A stretch of DNA of 64,000 nucleotides from assembly GCF_905475345.1 (NCBI RefSeq), contig NC_066594.1, positions 5,517,001 to 5,581,000 of the forward strand. The letters run 5' to 3'. The translations under genes and the position numbers were made by a program. This stretch comes from Vespula vulgaris. Taxonomy: Eukaryota; Arthropoda; Insecta; Hymenoptera; Vespidae. Below the pieces are notes generated by a model. The model made no database searches. It saw only the letters and a program-made list of their open reading frames with translations, and was not told the DNA's origin. This document shows positions 24,453 to 37,030 of this stretch, in pieces. Each line of letters begins with the position of its first letter. Position 1 is the first letter of the stretch.

Positions 24453-26052
24453 ATGTGAACAACGCGATTGCATTGGGTGGCATTCAAACGGTTAAACGTT
24501 ATCTGCTGTTGTGTAGATCATTAGAATTTCCTATATTTTTTGAACTGGAAGTAATCGCACGTAATCATCTGTTGTTATTCGCAATAGTTACTGTCCTACG
24601 TAAAAATAATCATTGGTCTCTTATGAAAAACGTGAGAGAAAAAGTGTGAAGAATATAGAAAAGGGGAGAAAATCCTCTGTTTATCGATTTCGAAATATTT
24701 TTTTCTTTATTGTTGCCTATATCCCCAATCTTCAACATCGACGCTCTCATTCTCTTTCTCTCTCTCTCTCTACTAAATTTAAGCACGAAATTCGCAAGCA
24801 AAGATTCGAGGAATGCAATTCTCTCGATCGATATGGTTGAAAAACGGGCGTACTTCGATCGGCTCCATCGTCAGTGCGCCGATTTCAAAAGTGCCATCGT
24901 CACTTCCGTTTATAGAGATCCGCGTTAATTGTAAGCACGCTCAAAAGCGATTGCATTCGCGTCTAATGCTGCGCTAATGAGCTTCCGCGTTTCCCTTCCT
25001 GAAATGGCTTTCTCTTTTTCGCTCTTTTTTTTTTTCTTTTTCTCTTAATATTATATATTCTTTTTTCTTGCTCGCTTATAAACAGTCTTCGAGCGAGTTC
25101 AAGAGTTGAAGAGAAAAAGACAGGCGGAGAATTAGAGAGAGAAAGAGAGAGAAGGATAATGAGATAGAAGAAGAGCAAGAAGGTAAAGAAGACTAGAAGA
25201 GAGCGGCGAAGCTTTTAATTATCGGTTGGGAGCAGACGCTGGCACGGTTGAAAATACGAAGCACAAGGTAGCCAACGTAATAAGTCACTATAGGTTAGAC
25301 CTATAATGAGTGCACAATTAAACGAGTATCATAATAATGAACTATAGAATAAAGAACGAGTGTTCAAACTAAACTTCCGCAAGAGAATGTGGCAAACTCC
25401 TCATCGTGTATTATTATTCGATTTTAAAGGGTGTAAAAAGACTGCAAGTTTAATTCAAGAGGAAGAAATTTTAAGAGGATCCTTCGGAAAACATTTTTTT
25501 TTTCTTTTTGATAGAATATAAAAATTTATCTAGTATAGGATTAAGAAAGTTATCACTCTTTGAATATACATATCGAATAAATAAATGATCGATATGTACT
25601 TCCGATAGAAAATCACGTATAATTATTAAAACGCCCGACATGGTATCATTTGATCACTATTCATTAATATAGATATATAAAAGTTTTTAACAATTCTTTT
25701 TAAAAAACCACGATCCTTGATCCGTAATTGCCGCTTTTATCGTTGCTTTTCGGTTAATAAAATTTTCAGATAATTCGATGAACTCCATTAATATCAATCT
25801 TTCAATTAAATTTTTGTAAATGAAACAAGAAACAATTTATATATACGATACAGCATTTATTTTGCAAAAAATGCTTTTGAAAGGATTACGGATATTTTCT
25901 ATATTGGTTTTTATATGTATATCGAATTCATGAAAATATTTGATGTACACGTATATACACATATATACGCGATATTCATACTAAATAAAATACTAATTGT
26001 AATCGTTGTTTCGCTCTGACTTCGCTCTGATATCTTCTATTTTATTTTACAG

Positions 26053-26107
26053 GATTTTTCGTTTGGCACCGTTGGGAGGTAACTTCGGTGTTGCGTGTCG
26101 CAGGAAG
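26053..26107 (+). other. Weak candidate internal exon
   Basis: The acceptor TATTTTATTTTACAG ends at 26052 and the donor AAG|GTATGC begins at 26108, giving a 55-base stretch. One frame is open across it, reading IFRLAPLGGNFGVACRRK. No partner exon or domain was found, so chance is a real possibility. Confidence 0.15.
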
Positions 26108-26643
26108 GTATGCCCGATTCATGAAACTTTCACCAAAGTCATATGCCATAAACTGCAACGCATACGGACCTTTCCCTTCTCTACGACACCCATGAGAGCG
26201 TGAACATTGGGGCTGTAGGGATCTGCGGGAAGTGGAGGGGAAAGGAAACGTAGATATATCCGTAATATTTGTACATGGGGATTTAGAACAACGAGGAAAG
26301 AAAGACCAGGTGAATCTCAAACGCCGTATTTCAGAATCGTTCTTATGATAATGTTTCAATGCGACCATTTTGGCTTTTCTCCAAATCCTCCGAAGCCAAC
26401 GGTTGAGGAATCAATCGATGAACATGGGAAGTATTCGTTTGAGAATCTCCTGGTCTATGATCGACCTTTTTCACTATCCTTTTTTTCATCCTTTTTTCGT
26501 GTAACTCTCCGTTGTTCGTACAAATTGATTGATCGATATTTCTTACGATTGTCGAAACAATTGCTACAGTTTCTGATTGGACATGATATTTCAATTAAAT
26601 CATTTATTCGTTCGTAATAATCTGTTTACGATATACCTCATAA

Positions 26644-26666
26644 TTTTTTTTTTTTTTTTTTTTTTT
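26644..26666. repeat. Poly-T tract (T23)
   Basis: Homopolymer run of 23 T. It could be a retroposon tail on the minus strand, but no retroposed body is recognisable beside it. Confidence 0.9.
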
Positions 26667-27357
26667 CAATACAAAACAGACAGTTATCCGCTTAGACGAA
26701 TAAGTAAAAATTCGTGTTTTCTCAACCATTTAGTACTAATTATCAACCTACAAAATGATATTATTCAATTTACTGATATTTCTTCTAATTACTCAGCATT
26801 GCTTGCTTTCGATTTGATCGCACTTTCGGTGATATGAATTCACTTCGTTACTACGAATGAGTTGTTTCTTTTTTCTTTTCTTTTTTTTTTCTTCTTTTCT
26901 CTGTCTTATTTCAATACCAAGAGGAAAGAAAAAGGTAAAATCAGCAGGATATTTAACAAAGCGGTTTTCATCGGCTTCGCTTGGAATTTCTTAACAAAGG
27001 TAAGTCACTCGGAGAAAGATGGTAAACACACAATTTCCGCATGACCGGTGTGCAACTTAAAGGATCGTGTTCCTTAGTTCCATCTTAGCGAGACTTTATG
27101 CTCGACCGTGTTTCTCTTCGTCCTGTACCATCTCTCTTCCTATGAAATACAATGTAAACGCTCGGCAAAGAGGGAGAGAAAGAGAGAGAGAGAGAAAGAG
27201 AGGAGGAGAGGAAGTGAGATTATGTTAGAGGATTCCGCAAATGCGATCAAAGTTATGATAGACTTGAAACGTTGTTACGCGCCTGTTATTGTAAGAAAAT
27301 CAGTTGCGGAGTAGGTGGGTGGCATGAAAAAAGGACACAGTAAAGCTTGGCGGTGAC

Positions 27358-27462
27358 GAAGAAAAGAGGAAAAGAAGGAAGAAGAAGAAGAAGAAGAAGA
27401 AGAAAAAGAGGAGGAGGAAGAAGAGGAAGAAGAGGAGAAAAAGGAGAAGGAGGAGGAAGAAG
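27358..27462. repeat. 105-bp pure purine tract (GAA/GAG/GGA)
   Basis: No pyrimidine occurs from 27358 to 27462. The left part is GAA repeats and the right part is mixed GGA, GAA and GAG. Such tracts can form triplex (H-DNA) structures. The minus-strand poly-Ser frame across it is a product of the repeat. Confidence 0.9.
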
Positions 27463-28081
27463 TTGAAGAAGAGCGGTCTGTTACAGGATAAGTGCAGGGG
27501 ATGCGGTGAAAGTCGCTATCGAGCTGGATGTTTCCCCAGCGACTCACACATTTTCTTTGCCGCGTTTTCGCAAAGCGAAAATCTAGAGAACCGTCGGGAA
27601 AACGATTCGGGGAACAGCTGCTTAGGATTTCATAACCTCTTCATGGATTTCAAAGAATCTCTCACTTTCCTCTTATTTTTCCTAAGATAATTTATTCTCT
27701 TTTATAGAAAGTGTCTGGTAATAGATAAAATGGTTTCTCGTTAATAAGACAGCAAAAACATCGTTACGATGAAGACGATGAATATCTCGAATCGAGCCAC
27801 CATTCTTCTCGTATTAATGTTAACATAGATATACATATGTAATACCTAGATAAATTTTGTTATAAAAGACCCATATTTTTTTTAAATGATATCGTAAACG
27901 ATATTTCTTCTTTATGAAATATCGATAATAGCAAAAGATCAAATTATATTTTTTAATATTGATTTATAATCGTTTGTTGTACCTATGTAACTATTGTCTG
28001 ATCCGTTCCCATCCAAAGAGTATGCGAATCCTTTGATCATTTCGTGATTCTCCGCACCGATCTTTTGCTACTTTTTTGTAT

Positions 28082-28085
<4 letters not shown>

Positions 28086-28120
<35 letters not shown>
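28086..28120. repeat. (TC)n microsatellite
   Basis: 35-base TC run followed by TTTCTGTC-type pyrimidine sequence. Confidence 0.95.
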
Positions 28121-28128
<8 letters not shown>

Positions 28129-31100
28129 TTTTTCTTCTTTCTTCTTCAGAATGTGCACGCTAGACTCAAATTAGAAAGGCGATCGTTTCGAAAGGTTTGC
28201 CAGTTCCTTCGGCGAATTTACGCGGCTGGAAAAGTGCGGCATCGCGTGAGTCGTCTATTCGAGTAGAGCTTTCACGCGAACGGTCAGACTAGATAGTGGA
28301 ACTCCTATCGAGAAGGCGCAAGCGAGCATCTCGAGGGAGTGCCATTGTTGCACATTGCATATATCGAAATGCGATAACAACGGGAACACAACGTTCTCTT
28401 ATTCTAAGCGTTGCTTCATAGAAATCGAATTTTCGATTACCTCTTATCGTGAATCAAACGAAACTTCAAACGCACGCTCTCGTAAACAAAAGCAGGAGAT
28501 AAATCATTGTCTACTCTCTTTTTTTCTCATTTTATAATTTCGATTAAAATTGAGTGTGTATCATTTTCTTCTTTTTTGTTTTGTTTTACAATTAATTCCC
28601 ACAGTTTTTCCCTTTGATAACGTTTAGTACTTCTATTATATATTTAATATTCGATTCGTCGAATTATAAGTGCTTAATTAAAACGATTTAATTTAATTTT
28701 ATCCTCTCGCAGATAATTAATTATCCTTATAAATCGGATAGGTACAATATAGGGCACTTTTTTATGGTATTGTTTACGTGGCTTGATATATCGTTTATAT
28801 TATTCTTATTATTCTTATTACGATTAATATATTTTTTATGATGTATTAGACATCTATATTTATATCGGGTAGAACCGGAAGAAAGGAAGAAGTTAAATGT
28901 CGAGCGTTCTCCTCGAATCTGAGTTTAAAGCGTGTCACGATTCACTCCAAGTCTAGTTCCTGTTGCTAATCTACTCGCTAGTTGCCCTCTTCGCGCTATT
29001 ATTATCCGTCCTTAAAGCGTGAAACCAGTGGCAATGCTCCTCAAATGCAACGACCGAAGTCCGTGCACCGCCTAATCTCGTGCAAACTTCGTCGGCCATA
29101 CTTAGTCCGGAAGGAACAGCAGACAGATTGCTCAAGCTGCAGCGTGTGCAGCCCGCTGGAAGGAGGGACAAGTAGGACAGAAAGAGAGAGAGAGAAAGAG
29201 AGGGAGAATTACCGTGAAGATAGTTTCCAAGATAGTCGGTCTCGAATTACTTACCACGGACGTAGGATGGCCTCCAGCTACCGCAAATAATACTTTTTTT
29301 TATAAACTCCTCCCTTCCTATCCTTCTGCTTCACGTATTCTTACATTTTACTGTACGTATCATCCTATCTACTTTCTCGAGAAAGTCTCTTTAGTGTGAC
29401 TCGTAAATTTTTTTCGAATGGTAACGAGCCCGTTGGACGGATTAAAATCTAAAGACATATAATATAATCGCGCAATCACTAGTTACGTTTTTGATGTAAT
29501 TTAATGAAAATAAAAAACAACAGTTTGTATCGTTTGAAAACTAACGAGCTCTCTAGGGTGAATCCATTAGTACGCGCTTTCATATTTGAGCGATCAAAAA
29601 TTGATCTTTCATTCGACCGTGAGCAGTGGGTTTAATTGCAGAAATCGTCTGTCAGTTGACGTACGTGTTGTTAACGTCGATATTGATCACCATACGCATA
29701 TATAATATATATATATATATATATACATATACATACGTATATTGTACATATACAGCTATGTAGTAATTTTATGTGCGATAAACGTACAAATATGTGAGCT
29801 CATTCGGGTTTGGTCATTTCACCTTTATGAGTTTTATAATCGTCCAGGAAAAATTGTGACTGAAACGATTCGACGAAGAAATACTCGTGACATCTTTTAA
29901 TTAATCGGATTAACTTGGAATTTTCTTTTCGGAGAAATAAAAAGACATCGATGCGGGAAAAGTCGGTCGTATAACGTATAAGTCGATTAACCGGGTCAGA
30001 GTTCTGCAGTTAGGTCGCATCGCCAAGGAGCGGATAATTAAAAAATTTTCAGTCAATTCGCTCGCGTCAAGCAATTGTAAAGGTAACTTTAGACGCTGCT
30101 TTAGCGAGTCTCAGGGGTGTAACGAGAGAGTCGATTCAAGCTTTCCTTCTTTGCTCTCCTTTATTCCGTTCATTCGCTCACTCGCTTTCCGGGCCGAGCG
30201 AGTCTCGCGAGATTAGCCAAAGCGTTTCGCCAAGCTTTTCTTTCGGAAAATTAAAGGTTGCTGCTATTAACATAGCGTTCTTTATAATCTCGCATTATAG
30301 TTTTTCGAAGTAGATAATTTCAAGAGTGTCGATTTTGTAGATCATTGTTCGCCGATGTCATTTGATCCCTTTAATCTCGTCCTCATAAAACTCGCTTAGG
30401 AAGATATTCGAGGGTACGTTAGTAACAGTTCGGAGTCGTTTCGGTCTTTCCATCGTAAAAGGCTAAGGAATAGATAGATATCCTTTATTTATAGGTCGGA
30501 ATCTGCAGTAGGAGAAATAACTTGATTCCTTTCACGTTCGTTTCTGGATGAAAAAGGAAGCGAAACGGAGACATCACAGTGATGCAGGAGTAAGAAGGAG
30601 ACGAACGACGAATGATAAGAGGGGTGGGATAAAAAGACGTCGATGTATCGACTTCCTTGGCTCGTTGCGTCGCTCAGAATTCAGTCCGCGTTGCTCGAGC
30701 ATTCGCGAGCGTCCAACGAAGCCAGGTGACATATCGGACACCTGAGTCACTCTCAATTTAAAGGATTTACGAGCTTTTGTCGGCGGAACGTCGCATAAAA
30801 GTATAAACTACCGAGGTTTTAGATAAACGTCGTCGGGTTTTGATGCACGACGATCCAAGTCATAAAATTTGCGTGCTTGCGATATAATGTTCGAGCGCCT
30901 ACGGTAAAGTTAAAGGCAGAGAAAACCGAGCTTGTTAGACGTTACTGAAAATACGTACGAGGCTATACGGCCATCGTTAAACGTTTTTACGGTAATAAGA
31001 GCGATGGGAACGACGTCGTGCTCGCTAGCATGCCAACGGATAAAAACGGAGAAAGAAAGAATAAGAGAGAGAGAGAGAGAGGAAGGATGAGGAGCTAGTA

Positions 31101-31541
31101 TCGAACGACTAAAGTTAGCCATTTTTCCCTCAACTACATTTTTTTGATTCCCCGCAGACTTTTATACAAAATCTCATCCCCTCCACGCAACTCTCTTTCT
31201 CCGAAGAGTTTCTCGTTGAGTAAGTTTTTCCATTAGCACCGTCACGTATTCTTTTTTCTCTTCTTTCCTACTTCCTCTTCCTCTTCCTCTCACTCTCACG
31301 CTAGCACGCTGTTTCCCTCTCCTTCTTCCTCTAGAAAGCAAAGCCTCTTAGAGTGGCACATCGTACGAAGAGGAGGCGTTATTCGGCGCACGGAGCGTAT
31401 TGCCTGCTTGAATTACAATTTCTCTTCCTCCGTTCGACAATGGGCACCCTCGATGCGATGAAAGAGCCACCGCGTTGCATCGTACGTGCGTTAAAGTGCG
31501 GTGACAGAAGCGAATCGAACTCAAATCCTTTTTCGTCCCCC

Positions 31542-31545
<4 letters not shown>
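28121..31545. other. Gene-poor interval
   Basis: The region 28900-29170 is unique and relatively GC-rich, with CTGCAGCGTGTGCAG inside, and a minus-strand donor-like GTAAG near 29246. A (TA)n run lies at 29705-29725. GA-rich patches occur at 29180-29210 and 31063-31085. The small frames at 28971-29290 and 30548-30756 lack any domain or splice support. Confidence 0.45.
29705..29725. repeat. (AT)n microsatellite
   Basis: AT run followed by CATATACATACGTATA sequence. Confidence 0.9.

Positions 31546-31576
<31 letters not shown>
31546..31576. repeat. (TC)n microsatellite
   Basis: 31-base TC run. Confidence 0.95.
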
Positions 31577-31580
<4 letters not shown>

Positions 31581-33516
31581 GTACATGACTAGTCACGGAT
31601 GCCAAAAGGACCCTCCGTCGTAGAGAAATAGTAAAGAAAAATGCGTTATATCGTCTTCGAAAGTTTCGTTCATCGTTATCGGCTGGCACAAATTGAAAGG
31701 CAACTGATTCGAGCTATACTCCTGTACATTTCTGCACGTTTGACAGAAACCAAGGTTCGAACCTCGAATCACCAAATTGTTCCATAATGAAAAGCTGAAC
31801 TGATGTGCGCACCTGCACGAGCTTAATTTCGAGTTTCACGCTCGCATAGTGCTGCGAATTATGATGCGTTAGTAAGAACTTCGCTGTTTGCAACAGTGGA
31901 ACTGATGGATAAATAATTAGCACGTTCATCATTAGCTATGTAATTTATTACTCTTCGCACTTCTCCTCTTTTAAAAAAAATAATTATGCCCTACAATTAG
32001 TCGAATTAGCGTCATAGTTTCTAATTAAGGAATAAGAGACTCAGAAGCTCGATGGTTTATGTCGATCTTATATTCTAGAATTAGATTGGAAAAATGAATG
32101 AATCGAAATATCGTCCAGCGTTCTTAAACGAAATTAAACAGTTTTATCGATGAGTTATTCGATTCGGGTAAAATATTGGAAATAAAAGAATAGTGTATTA
32201 TTGAACTTTTGTACCACGTGAAACGAATTTACGAAGAAAAAGCGATGGAAACTAGGGAAGAAGGAGAGAGAGAGGAAGAGAGTAAGAGAGGGAGAAAGAG
32301 GGAGAGAGAGGGCGAAGGGCGAAGCTCGAAGTTGTCTCCGATTATGCTCCGTTAAGTTTCAGGTTGTTCGACCTAGCTTGCGCGCGAGTACACACGTATA
32401 ACGTCGCTAGCACTTCGTCAAGTACAACGCTTCAGCGTTTCTAAAGTTTTGACATCTGACAAGCTGAGCGCGTTTGGCATGGCGTGTCCTCCTTTACAGA
32501 AAGCCGTTCATAACTGTGAGAAGAAAATCTCATGAAGGGTCGAATCTTATTTCCAAACTAATATGTCATCTAAAATTGCGCTTAGAGTCCCGCTCGATTT
32601 CTTTACCGAATACGTTTCTCCATCGATTCTTCCGGATGCTGCTTCCGTCTTTATTCTCACAAATTTGAATTCGTCTTATTATAACGTAGATATCAAGATA
32701 TGAGGAATTTCGAAAAATTCTATGAAACGCGTTTGAAAAGAGAAGAAAGAATAAAGGAAAGAATAAGGGAGAAGGAAAAAGTTGAAGATGGAATAAGAAG
32801 AAGTACTCGGAACCACCGCGGGATCTTCGTAGCGATTTGTTCGTGAGCTTTGATTTATAAGTCTCTGAGACTCCCGTTCACGAAGATGGTCGTTCTACTG
32901 CCTAGCTCGAGCTTGTTCTGGAAGGGAAAGGAAGATCTCGATGGAAAAAGAGCTGGAGGGAGAAACTACGATCGCCGGCCCGTGGCTTCACTTACGGATG
33001 ATGCATCGCTTCGTAGTCGACTTCGGGCACAGAAGGATGGAACCACGGTAATGGATTCGGAATAGCTGAAAATAGTCGGCCGCTGTCACCGAGTCCACCG
33101 TCTTCCCGTTCTTTCCTCGAAAACTCACGATCTCGCTTCGCTTCGCACGAAACTTCTTTACCCTTTGTTTTACTTCGACTTTAACTTATAGAGCAAGTAG
33201 ACTTCTTACGAATCATTGCTCGATATAGATCGTAAGAATTTTTTGATAAAATAATCGACATTGTACAATAATAAGAGAAGAAAAAAAATGATGTAATAAT
33301 AACGAATATCTTCCCATTTTCACGGAGGGAAAATGAAAAGTAAGAAATAACACAGCATTTTCTGCACTTTTGAAATTTAATTTCGCAATCGTCATCGGTC
33401 AGAGGGTACTGAAGTATATATATCTTTTTATTCTCTGGGAAAACGTCAAGCTGTCATTCAAGGACACATCGCGGCCAGAAAATCTCGGATGTCTCACCGA
33501 TTTTGTGCGGCGAAAC

Positions 33517-33535
33517 GAGAGAGAGAGAGAGAGAG
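33517..33535. repeat. (GA)n microsatellite
   Basis: Short GA run. Confidence 0.9.
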
Positions 33536-34080
33536 CAAGAGAACATAAAAATGTCGATAACGTTAACGAACGGAATCGGCGATTTTTATTTCCAAGTTGG
33601 CGCTCGTCCAGCCGTCCGCTGTTTTACGCGTCTCTCTGCAGCTCTCGCGTCGGACAGGATCGTTAGGAGAAACGCAGATTGGATATCGGATTTCATGTAC
33701 GGCTCGCTTCCTCTTCTCGGCGCTTTTCGCTGGTTCCATACAACGCCCACTTTACACGAAAAGCTTCTTCCTGAAACAGGAAGTAGCTTCCACTTCGGCT
33801 ATGTAAATTCGACCGTTTTAAAATAAATCTCAAATTATCGAAATGGTTTCGAAAGCTCTGTTAGAGGACAGAGAATCGCTAATACTGGTATTCATGGAAC
33901 CGATTGTTCCCAGTGTGGCACACGCCACGCGAAACATTGTACTTGGTAGATTTGCAAGTCGAACGAAACGCTGCATCGAACGATGGCATCGATAACGAGT
34001 CCAGGTTCGGTCGTTCGAAGCTTTCCACCAAAATAGATTCGATCGGTTGGCGCCATTCGGGAACGCGATCGCCATGACTA

Positions 34081-34099
34081 GAAATTCCGGAGGAATTTC
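34081..34099. promoter_or_regulatory. Palindromic Rel-like site pair
   Basis: GAAATTCC and GGAATTTC form a perfect 8-bp inverted repeat around GGA. GGAATTTCC matches the general NF-kB/Rel pattern GGRNNYYCC. Binding is speculative. Confidence 0.2.
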
Positions 34100-35219
34100 C
34101 TCGGTGATATCGTCCGTGATATGATGACGGGTTAGTCCATCGGCCGGAGAGGATCGAAGAAGAGGCAGAGGAGAAGGTGAGATGTGTTCGCTGCATACAC
34201 CCATTGTCAAGTGCACGCATATCGCTGCATTTCGATGCTCGATGCATACCCGTCTCTGTCTCTTTCTCTTTCTCTCTCTCTAGTTCTCTTTGTTCCTAGC
34301 TGTCTATTCTGGAATCAAACGCACGAACAAATAACTCAGTCTTTGATCGATAACTGATCGAAGCAAAACGCATGATGCGGAACGGTCGTTACCTTTGGAA
34401 GATGATTGAGAGATACGAATACATATTAAGGCTGTTCATCACTCTGGGTTTTATAATGGTTTATGCCAGCGATGAAATCAGGCTTAATTCTTGATCGATT
34501 TTGATGGACACGGTTTCATTTAAAAGACGAAAATTTAAACAAAGAGAAACGAAGAGAACTTTTTCGCATTATTGAAAATGTTTTATATTCTTTGAAAAAG
34601 ATCTTGTCAACAAATTTTGTTTCTATATGAAAATAAAAGAGTTTCTAGATAAGTTTGGGAAATAGTTTATGTATAAAAATAGAAATTTTTACAATTAGGC
34701 TTGTATAATTTTTAAATAATTATAAACTCGTAATACGCGTTAAAATATTAATACCTTCGAGAATTTTATAGTTATTTAAATAGTATGTAATATAAGGAAT
34801 AGAATAATCTAATGTTTAAACAATAGTACATTCGTTTAAATATCATATAGCTCGGAACACGTGTTAAATATAAAATAGTTTTTGATTAATATTTAAATAC
34901 AATAAAGTTTTCAATTCGAAGTCGATGCTTTCCTCTAATATCAACAAAAATAAATCTTTGACTGACTTTGACAATTAATGGATCAGTCTTTCCTCGTACT
35001 CCGACGAGTCAACATCGAAATGCTCACAGGATGCCTTTCCTGCAAGTATCAACAAAGACTTAAAGTAAATATCTTTCTCTATCACACTTCTTGAATAATT
35101 GATAGTTTTTTATTGTAACAATCATATTGATTATTTTGTTTGTATTTTTCTGTTTCAGAACTTCATTGCAATCGTGCGCGTAGCAACGAAGTAATCGAGT
35201 ATTTGTATCGCTAAAATAA

Positions 35220-35455
35220 AAATATCGCGAAGTAGAAGCAATGTTTGTTCGTTCGCGTTTCGCGATTTAAACAACAAGTGTTTTTGCATCGACTGCGTGC
35301 AATACAGTCGTTAGAGTCAGTGTTTGTTCGCAAAGTTTTTTGCTTTTTTAGCAGTCGCACAGACTGTATTTATAACAAGCAGTAGAATTTCGCGAAGTAA
35401 ATTCAGTGACCGTTCATTAATAAATAACTACCGCGAATTAGAGTCAGTGCATCAT
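35220..35455. repeat. Patch of diverged repeated motifs
   Basis: TCGCGAAGTA occurs near 35225 and 35389, and AGTCAGTG near 35315 and 35442, with related forms AGCAATG (35237) and TTCAGTG (35402). TGTTTGTTCG follows the motif twice (35243 and 35321). Spacing is roughly 70-90 bases. It may be the remnant of a retroelement end or of a tandem array; no coding part is visible. Confidence 0.35.
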
Positions 35456-36075
35456 TGAAGAGGATCTCGACCAACTTCGATGTCGACCTACCTCATTTTC
35501 AACCAGCTACGAATCATCCACCCTCAATTTCGACCTAAATCGCGGACGAGTGTTTTGGAGCCGTCGTAGAACTTCTTAAGTAGTAAGTGAATGTTTAAGT
35601 CCTTCCGATCACTCAATCATGTCGAAAACGAAAGGTCTGAATCGGCACGAGTGATTGGTTGTAATTTTGGAAATATTTTCAGCTCAGGATTTTCAGCAAT
35701 TAATATACTAATTCTCACGTGTACGCGAATGAAATTATTACATATTTTATGCATTTTTATTATTAAAGTCGAGTCACAAAATTTTCACTTTTTTTTTTGA
35801 AAATTCAATTAAACTCATAATTTTATTCTTATAAAATCAAGTTCTATATTAAAGTAATAACTATGAAGCGTATATGACAATTGTGGGGACCACTGAAAGT
35901 GCACTGAATAAAAGTGCACGTGGAACTGGAACAAACACACCGAGATGCGTGCCAAGTTCTCTCTTTGCCACGCGTTACGGGAAAAGAATATTTGTTTAGA
36001 TTAGTATCAAGAAATGTTTCATTTTCTTTTTCATTTTTAAAGTTAAATTAAATTAAATTCAGAATTTTATCTTTC

Positions 36076-36113
36076 GTAAGTAATATACATATATACATAT
36101 GTATATAACTTAC
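36076..36113. repeat. 16-bp inverted repeat (hairpin)
   Basis: GTAAGTAATATACATA (36076-36091) pairs with TATGTATATAACTTAC (36098-36113) at 15 of 16 positions around a 6-base loop. It could be a cruciform or a small hairpin transcript, or simply expanded AT-rich sequence. Confidence 0.6.
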
Positions 36114-36959
36114 TTTTTTTATTTCTTTTATTTTTTATAAAATCAAATTTTATTAGAATCATTAAATTAGGGTTTTTTAAAATCACGAAACAAATAAGAA
36201 ATGTCAATTAGGAAACATTATGACTTCACTAAGTATTGGTGCAAACCTAAATATATAATATGTTTTTTACTAAACTACGAGAAGATTAAATATTGTGAAC
36301 CTTTCATTTTCGATATAATTAATTCGAATTAGAGATTTTTGAAAATTAGGAAAACATAGATTTATTCGTATACGTAAAGTTATGAGAATGATAATTAAAT
36401 GTATAGATGTAAGAAATAGATTTTGTGGTTCTTTCAATCAAATTCTAATTAAAAGTTAGGGCACTTACATTATACTTTTCTGATAACCTACATAAGCTAA
36501 TACATCGATATAATAAATGCTTTCGTTTCGAGCGAAAGATGGCGAACAATTTTAATCCAAACGATTGTCAACGTTCAGTGGATTGATTGCTCGAACTCCT
36601 TTTGGATCTACTAAGTTTGAGTTCAATTATTCAAAATCTTATTTTGTTCTGCTTATTTACGAAACGTTGAGAAACGTTGAGAAAGCAAAGAACACCTGTG
36701 CTCACAACACTTTATTCCAACAGGCCATCCTCTCCGTTGAAGCTTTTCATGTACGTGTGTTCTAAATCTTCCTAGGTATTGGTCTCGTTATTCGATCGAA
36801 TACAGGTCGAGTGCTTTCACGATGCAGCTCTCGATATAGAAATGGTTTCACCTATGCCTTCTATCACGCGTTTGCATACTACTATGCATATGGATTTGAC
36901 GAGCTTTCGGTCGTCAGGGAATATAATGGACTCTGAAAATCATACTAATTTCACTCCCG

Positions 36960-36960
<1 letters not shown>

Positions 36961-37029
<69 letters not shown>
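36961..37029. repeat. Compound (CATA)n(AT)n microsatellite
   Basis: CATA repeats to about 36985 pass into an AT run to 37029, followed by ACGTATATATATATACG. Confidence 0.95.

Positions 37030-37030
<1 letters not shown>

Larger units (their letters stand above)
24460..28085. other. Gene-poor interval
   Basis: The interval contains TC-rich sequence at 24747-24772, purine tracts at 25105-25200 and 27163-27220, a T23 run at 26644-26666, and a 105-base pure purine tract at 27358-27462. A perfect TATAGGT/ACCTATA inverted repeat lies at 25289-25305. A 55-base stretch at 26053-26107 has good splice sites on both sides and is listed separately as a weak exon candidate. Confidence 0.5.
31577..36960. 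other. Gene-poor interval
   Basis: The interval contains GA-rich tracts at 32262-32315 and 33517-33535, a short TC tract near 34260, and AT-rich sequence at 34560-34920 and 35800-36470. A GAAATTCC/GGAATTTC palindrome lies at 34081-34099. The motif-repeat patch at 35220-35455 and the hairpin at 36076-36113 are listed separately. Long frames on the minus strand at 33830-34247 overlap each other in two frames and carry no recognisable domain. Confidence 0.45.

Noticed and set aside
27275..27547. Poly-Ser open frame
   Set aside because: Translation of the GAA/GAG purine tract on the opposite strand.
31745..31775. tRNA-like B box GGTTCGAACCT
   Set aside because: The flanks do not form a T-arm stem on either strand and no A box or acceptor stem is present; the match is just a TTCGAA palindrome.
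33830..34247. Two overlapping minus-strand frames of 128 and 122 codons
   Set aside because: Two frames open over the same DNA with unrelated, unrecognised products point to composition rather than coding.
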